Below, piece after piece: positions 59,102 to 64,000 of a stretch of 64,000 nt of DNA. The translations under genes were made by a program, and so were the position numbers. The notes below the pieces were generated by a model. That model was not told where the DNA came from, did not search any database, and saw only the letters and a program-made list of their open reading frames with translations. The stretch is from NCBI GenBank assembly GCA_950022655.1, contig OX465584.1, positions 29,609,469 to 29,673,468 of the forward strand, written 5' to 3'. Every line of letters starts with the position of its first letter. Position 1 is the stretch's first letter. Source of the stretch: Alentia gelatinosa (Eukaryota > Annelida > Polychaeta > Phyllodocida > Polynoidae).

Positions 59102-60786
59102 CTGTGTGTAGAGACAAGATGGGATATAGCTTAGACTCGCTTAGATACTTTCTCCTGTGTGATAGCGCACATTTTATTCATGCATTTCCGTTAGAGTTTT
59201 CAGTTGTTGATTTGGTAACCTACAAGACACAGGAAGACTATATATGTATATATTACCCCAACTGAATTGTACTCAGACCTCATAGATAATTTGATCTGGT
59301 ATATATACTCATTGATTCCGTACAACTACTAGACAATAGAACTTTACTTTATAAATGTGTAGAGAGTTTTCGTCGTATCCCAAACTATGATAAGCGCACA
59401 CCAGGTACCAGCTCAATAATGAAGGCAAAGTTGCATGTTTCAACAGAGAACGGCTCTCCATCCCTCAATGAAAATGAGGGGTGCGCACGTGACCCACGGG
59501 AAGTCAGTCGGGAAAATAGTCTAAGGTAAGGTCGGCAGTTGAGTGAGCGGGCCATCAGGTTGGTTGGTAGTTAGGTATATGGGCAGTTGGTGGACTGAAA
59601 TGTTTACTGGACCGACAGTTTTGAGGGCAGGTTGGCTGCAGAGTACAAGAGAGTAAATTTGTGAATGCATCCAGATCTTGGAAAAAACATTATTTTGGGG
59701 GGTAACCTTTCTTATTTATCAGTGTACAGTCATATTTCAAATATTATTAGGCGAGTCTTAAGCAGTTACATCATTCCAATACAGGTTTTGACTAAGTACA
59801 GCAGATATTCATTGCTGAAAATTGAAGGAAAAACATTCGTTTCCTGATTTCCCTTTTTTCGTTGTTGAAGATGAAAAATGCTTGCTGTAGATCTATGAGG
59901 AAGTGCGTTGGTAAAATTGGTTTATCAAATCAATCTTTATTGCAAGGGGATGGCGAAAGAGAAAGAAAGAAAGAATCTTTTGGATGGAATATATTAGATC
60001 AGGAATATATAGGTATACATGATCACACTTTACCAATGCGTAATATTCTGAATTTGGTGTCTGATCATCTTTCATCTTTCTTAAAGAGGGGCATAATCTT
60101 AGCAGCTACTTAAAACGATATTTATCTTTCGGTGTTGTCCGGTTCGTTTGACAAAGAAAACTATAACAGATCTACATGGTTCAATACTGTAAATACAGCA
60201 ACATGGTTGATATGGAAATGGATATGGACCTTGAGGGTAATCAATGGCACGAGAGGTGCACCGGACAGGCAGTGTAACAGTAACAGTAAGGTGGAGCCAA
60301 AACTCAAACACAGGAGTAGAGGGTATAACCAATTGAAAGAGCCAGACAAGACTGATTTATTGACACAGAGGAACGGTTAACAACATAGAGATGGCAGTCA
60401 CTGGAGGCTTGCCTTTCGTACCATACACTCTCATTGCCCGATAGTGCCATAAACAATAGGGATGCTGAGCTGTCTTGTTGGTCTGTTACAAACACTATTA
60501 GGGTGCCGTTGACATTAACATCTCGCACTTGTGGCACCCTTCCACCATCTTGGAATGTCAGGAACCATAGTGAGTGAAAATGGCAGTGAGTATGCCTTCC
60601 AAAGCATGGCATTTGTACAGTAAATATTATGGATTGGAAAGGAGATGGCGACCTCAAATTCAGTCCTTGTTACTAACAAATACATGAGAATTCGATGAAT
60701 ATTGACTTTGCATAGAACCGAATATTACTGGCCACCATCGGGATTATGGACATGAACTTGACAATTGGACACACTGGAGGACGTAC
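59102..60786 (-). other. SCUBE intron
   Basis: A 1685-bp intron. A minus-strand frame at 60304-60657 was tested as an extra exon and rejected, because the flanking exons already join in the order and phase expected for SCUBE. Confidence 0.7.
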
Positions 60787-60948
60787 CTTTGCACTGCGTG
60801 CTGTTGACGGCGCCGGTGGCGTCAGTGGAGGTGTTGCCCGGACACTGGAGGCAGTGATCCTGTCCCTCCAGTGGCTGGTACTGATTACGTGGGCACACCT
60901 CACACCGACCCACCGACCGACTCCAGAACTGTCCTACAGTGCACTTCA
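60787..60948 (-). CDS. SCUBE: SCUBE exon: third GCC2/GCC3 cysteine-rich module in the window
   Basis: A 162-bp exon runs from acceptor TCTTTGTATCATTTTCAG to donor GCAAAG|GTACGT, phase 1 on both sides. It encodes a module with CTVGQFW, CEVCPRNQYQPLEGQDHCLQ and CPGNTSTDATGAVNSTQCK. It has the GCC2/GCC3 (ephrin-receptor-like) spacing: C-x-G, C-x-x-C-P-x-x-x-Y-Q, G-x-x-x-C-x-x-C-P, then T-x-x-x-G-A...C. It joins straight to the CUB exon, as in vertebrate SCUBE. N-glycosylation sequons NTS and NST are present. Confidence 0.93.
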
Positions 60949-61449
60949 CTGAAAATGATACAAAGATAAAATGAACTGTTATCACTGTTGAAAAATGCAT
61001 GGATCCATAACAGATTACGTCGATATGAAAATGTCCATCAATGAAGATCTTTGCATGAATATGGTTTAAGTGTAAAACGACATCCACTTGATGTGTATAG
61101 GGTCAATAGAAGTACCTAACATCGTGTAATTTGCGACATGTACATACATACGAATATCAACATGACATATATTATTCATCAAAGATAAATTCAATCTAAA
61201 ATAACTTGACCAATAGAGCGATTGATAAGAAATAATACAACCACAGATGTATCCTGGTAAATTGTGTGATATTTATCTTTCACTTGAGAGTTTCCTGACG
61301 CACTGCGGTTTCAGCATTTCTAGGGCATTACTTGGGGATACCATGCAGAAAGCAATCCTTTGTTCATATCTCTGCGATAATCCTAGTTTCCCAAGGAAAT
61401 TCAAGGACATGATTCTTGCCAGTGTTGTGGAAAAACATCGGTTACTCAC
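60949..61449 (-). other. SCUBE intron
   Basis: A 501-bp intron, no other feature seen. Confidence 0.75.
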
Positions 61450-61617
61450 TTGGGACTCGGCACTGGTGGAAGCCTGTGCTGCCCGTGCGGGCCGTGCTCA
61501 CCCCGTCCCCGCACGGGCGGCACGATGCACGTCCGTGGTCTGGCTGGTACGTGCCACGTGCACACGGGCTGCACGGCTGGTAGCCACTCTCCGAGTACGT
61601 GCCCGGCTCACACTGCC
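61450..61617 (-). CDS. SCUBE: SCUBE exon: second GCC2/GCC3 cysteine-rich module in the window
   Basis: A 168-bp exon runs from acceptor TTTTCCACCTTGACAG to donor CCCAA|GTGAGT, phase 1 on both sides. It encodes QCEPGTYSESGYQPCSPCAR, GTYQPDHGRASCRPC and a G-STGFHQC end. The eight-cysteine pattern and the G-T-Y-Q-P-D-x-G words are those of SCUBE cysteine-rich modules. The exon is markedly GC-rich compared with its introns. A plus-strand frame over it (61247-61798) is a shadow. Confidence 0.93.
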
Positions 61618-61654
61618 CTGTCAAGGTGGAAAATACACGGTATCATTGTTTAAG

Positions 61655-61868
61655 CTGGGGACACACCAAGCGAGAAACGTGGCGATTTCCGGAATCGCCA
61701 ACACAAAATGGCGTGTAGGTGAGCTATTATTTCATATTTTGCCTGACTATTGCTTCAGGGAGGCCAAATTATTTATTGGAGATATGAAAATGAAATAATA
61801 TCGCACATACACGCCAATTTTTTATGGCGATTCTGGAGATTGCTGTCGTTACCCGCTTGCTGTGTGGG
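61655..61868. mobile_element. MITE in a SCUBE intron
   Basis: Inverted ends of about 55 bp at roughly 70 percent identity: GGGGACACACCAAGCGAGAA... at 61658 pairs with the complement of ...CCCGCTTGCTGTGTGGGTAG ending at 61870. The shared inner words are GGCGATT-CCGGAATCGCCA and TGGCGATTCTGGAGAT. The body is AT-rich and non-coding. The intron it sits in still has intact splice sites. Confidence 0.6.
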
Positions 61869-62073
61869 TAGAGTGAGCATTGAACGTGAAATACATTAAA
61901 ATACGTGTACAATATGTTGAGCTCTTTTGCCATAAAGCACTAAGTGCTATACTGGTTTTAGTGGGCAACCACACTAGTAGAGTGGGGGCTGATGCACTAG
62001 CATTCAGTTGAGCTGCTCTTTTCCAGCAACTAGAGCAGATTAATATCAGTAGATAATGAAGTATTTTAATTAC

Positions 62074-62235
62074 CTTCGCACTGGGTGACGTCGCTGGCAC
62101 CCGGCGTGCCTACACCGGGCGTATTGTGCGGGCAGTCTTTGCATTGCGCTTGTCCCTCGGTGTTCTGGTAAGTTCCCGGCGGGCACGGGGCACAGACACC
62201 TTCCTCCTTGTAATACGTGCCCAGTCCACATCCAA
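62074..62235 (-). CDS. SCUBE: SCUBE exon: first GCC2/GCC3 cysteine-rich module in the window
   Basis: A 162-bp exon runs from acceptor TTGTACCTGGCAG to donor GCGAAG|GTAATT, phase 1 at both ends. It encodes GCGLGTYYKEEGVCAPCPPG, TYQNTEGQAQCKDCP and a GTPGASDVTQCE end. It is a third copy of the GCC2/GCC3 module, with C-x-x-C-P-P-G-T-Y-Q. Uniform phase-1 borders on all three modules and on the CUB exons are the classic mark of shuffled extracellular domains. Upstream exons (EGF repeats, spacer, signal peptide) should lie beyond 64000. None is seen in 62236-64000. Confidence 0.93.
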
Positions 62236-64000
62236 CTGCCAGGTACAAGCGAAAGAGATCAGAAACAAGCCACCATGTTGAACTGCAACAAGGCACACGA
62301 TACTTCTGCCGCAATATGATATCCAATATGGTACTCAGAAAATTTCCAGTTTTCATGCGAGAATGAGATTTCAGAATTAGACCAAATCTGAAATGACATG
62401 CTTTAATATAATTTGATATAAGTAGCTATGTCTAACGAAGTCAATGTCGTTCCAGAGTAATTTCTGGGGATTATCATTGTTGGCTATTCTGATATGCTAT
62501 TGTCTCTTTATTCATGTTTAATTATTTCAATTGCTACGTGGACATGGACACAAATAACTTGACACCTGGAGCGCGTGGAAGATATGTAAATACTACCTAA
62601 CCCTTTCCTCCAGTATAGATAAAAAAAACAGAAACAAAAACCCAGAAAAAAGCAGTTGGACACTGCCCTACAAATCGTGATAGTGTGTGAATTCAGTTAC
62701 ATTTTCGGAGAATTTGCAGACAGAATTAGTTCCCTAACACCTTATATAGAGAATATCACCTAGAGTTTCGTGCGGGTGTAAAGTTTGTAGGCATGTCTAC
62801 GTTACCAGATAGTAAAAACGGGTGAGGTGCTGAGTATGTATGGCATTTCACGAGGCACGGGGCACGAGGCACATGAAACCATATAACTTCCCTCTTCACC
62901 AGTAGAGGGAGGGGAAAAGAATGGAGTGGGATTGGAATAATGACGAAATAATGCCGCACCCTCATGGTGTCATTTGTAGGGTATTAGTTACTGTATGGAT
63001 CTGCCAAAGCAAGGTAGAATTACCTTTAAAAGGTAGCACACCTGCACGTGCTGTTGACAATTGGAGAGCATTGTATATGCGGGCCATTAGCGCAGGTGAT
63101 ATTTTCAAAACAAGATATATGTTCGCCCTAGAAGTTGACCTTACCATTATCATAAACGAGATACCTAGGTTTATGAAACCACAGAAGGATAACCCCCATT
63201 TGGAAAGGCCTAAACATGTACTTTTTTCATAGGATGGGGAACTTGGACATGGTGAAGGAGGAAAGCCCACAATCTTCACAACGTCTTTTTTTTCAATATT
63301 CCAAGAAGTAGATCAGGTGATGATTTGCCACATTTGAGGGGAAATTTAGAGCGTGAAAATCGAAATCCGATTCCTGATAAGTAAGATTACTTCTGTAAAT
63401 CAATAGTAATCAAACTAATAATTTTTAATATTTCTGAAGATTGGCCTTCCGAGCATCCAAAGCTCTCTTGTAGGTCGATGGTATTGCCCTCTATTGTAAC
63501 AATGGGAAAGCTGTTTGGGTAGTCCCCTATTCACATTGAGAACAATATATAACATGCATTACGATAAGTTTCACAGGAAAAATGGTTAGTTATTGGTAAG
63601 TAATTGGGGATGGCAGCTGTCAGATGGTGGTGATGCTATTTACGCAAACCATTGTAGGATGGTGCTTCGTAATGCAAAATTATGACAACATTCCCCACTG
63701 GCCCCAAAGGAAATGCCCATGATAGTTATTTCATGAACTATCATTTGTTTTAAAATCATTTCCAGCTACGAAAAAAGATAAAGAACCATAAATAAAAGAA
63801 TTAATCAAAATATTTGTGTCTAGTAATAGTGGAGAATGTTATCGTGTGATGTTTCAGATCAGTTCATACGTTGCTGCCGTTGCCTTATATAGTGCGATAG
63901 CCCGTATCTGATGAAATGATCGGCGATTTTTAGGAAACACCCATTCTAATATGCAAATGCAAGGACGGCGGTGAAACCACAAACAATCACAGCCAAAGAT
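62236..64000 (-). other. SCUBE upstream intron, no further exon seen
   Basis: No EGF-like or cysteine module was found. Overlapping plus and minus frames at 62921-63279 are over 100 codons long but have no domain, and the two strands shadow each other. Confidence 0.5.

Noticed and set aside
60304..60657. 117-codon minus-strand ORF between the third cysteine module and CUB
   Set aside because: The flanking exons already join in phase (CK|D-RRCGG) as in known SCUBE proteins. An extra exon here would break the conserved junction.
62921..63279. Overlapping ORFs over 100 codons on both strands
   Set aside because: Each shadows the other and neither has a recognisable domain.

Overview
This window looks like nuclear DNA from an animal, most likely a marine invertebrate. 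It is AT-rich and gene-poor. Its coding sequence is split into short exons with GT/AG splice sites, and it is full of inverted-repeat DNA transposons (MITEs), LINE fragments, microsatellites and G/C homopolymer runs. The clearest gene is a SCUBE-family gene whose C-terminus lines up with the vertebrate proteins from memory of the family, which fits a deuterostome such as amphioxus, though I cannot prove the species. There are no operons, CRISPR arrays, rRNA genes or convincing intact tRNA genes.

Layout. 1-14 kb holds no gene I can support. It is mostly repeats: a 1.1-kb TIR element (7188-8294), a 160-bp foldback (9151-9308), two elements flanked by TTAA (9877-10623 and 12245-12559), diverged repeat units (11.95-13.19 kb) and a tandem duplication (13271-14026). 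On the minus strand, 14.58-15.67 kb has two phase-compatible candidate exons of a Pro/Ser-rich tail, with weaker open frames at 16.2-16.97 kb. At 21588-22082 (minus) is a first coding exon with a signal peptide and thrombospondin type-1 repeats (THSD7-like). Just upstream of it is a GC-rich segment with four CACGTG boxes.

24.6-28.04 kb is a decayed PIF/Harbinger DNA transposon: a transposase pseudogene on the minus strand facing a Myb/MADF-type accessory ORF remnant on the plus strand. 30.5-40.1 kb carries more MITE-like elements, including a 1.93-kb element (34039-35972) built from about three direct units of about 410 bp plus an inverted partial unit. 40576-42602 (minus) is a short spliced gene for a secreted, cysteine-rich peptide, with a TATA box. 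45417-45659 (minus) is a candidate exon encoding a protein that starts MGC. 46.87-48.17 kb is a minisatellite cluster and 49208-49304 an (AT)n run.

52323-62235 (minus) is the 3' part of the SCUBE gene: three GCC2/GCC3 cysteine modules, a CUB domain split over two exons, and the conserved C-terminal helix region. The N-terminal EGF-repeat exons should lie beyond 64000. Its last intron contains a 5'-truncated LINE in the same orientation. The real genes here are unrelated neighbours. Apart from the exons of each gene, I see no functional pathway linking them.
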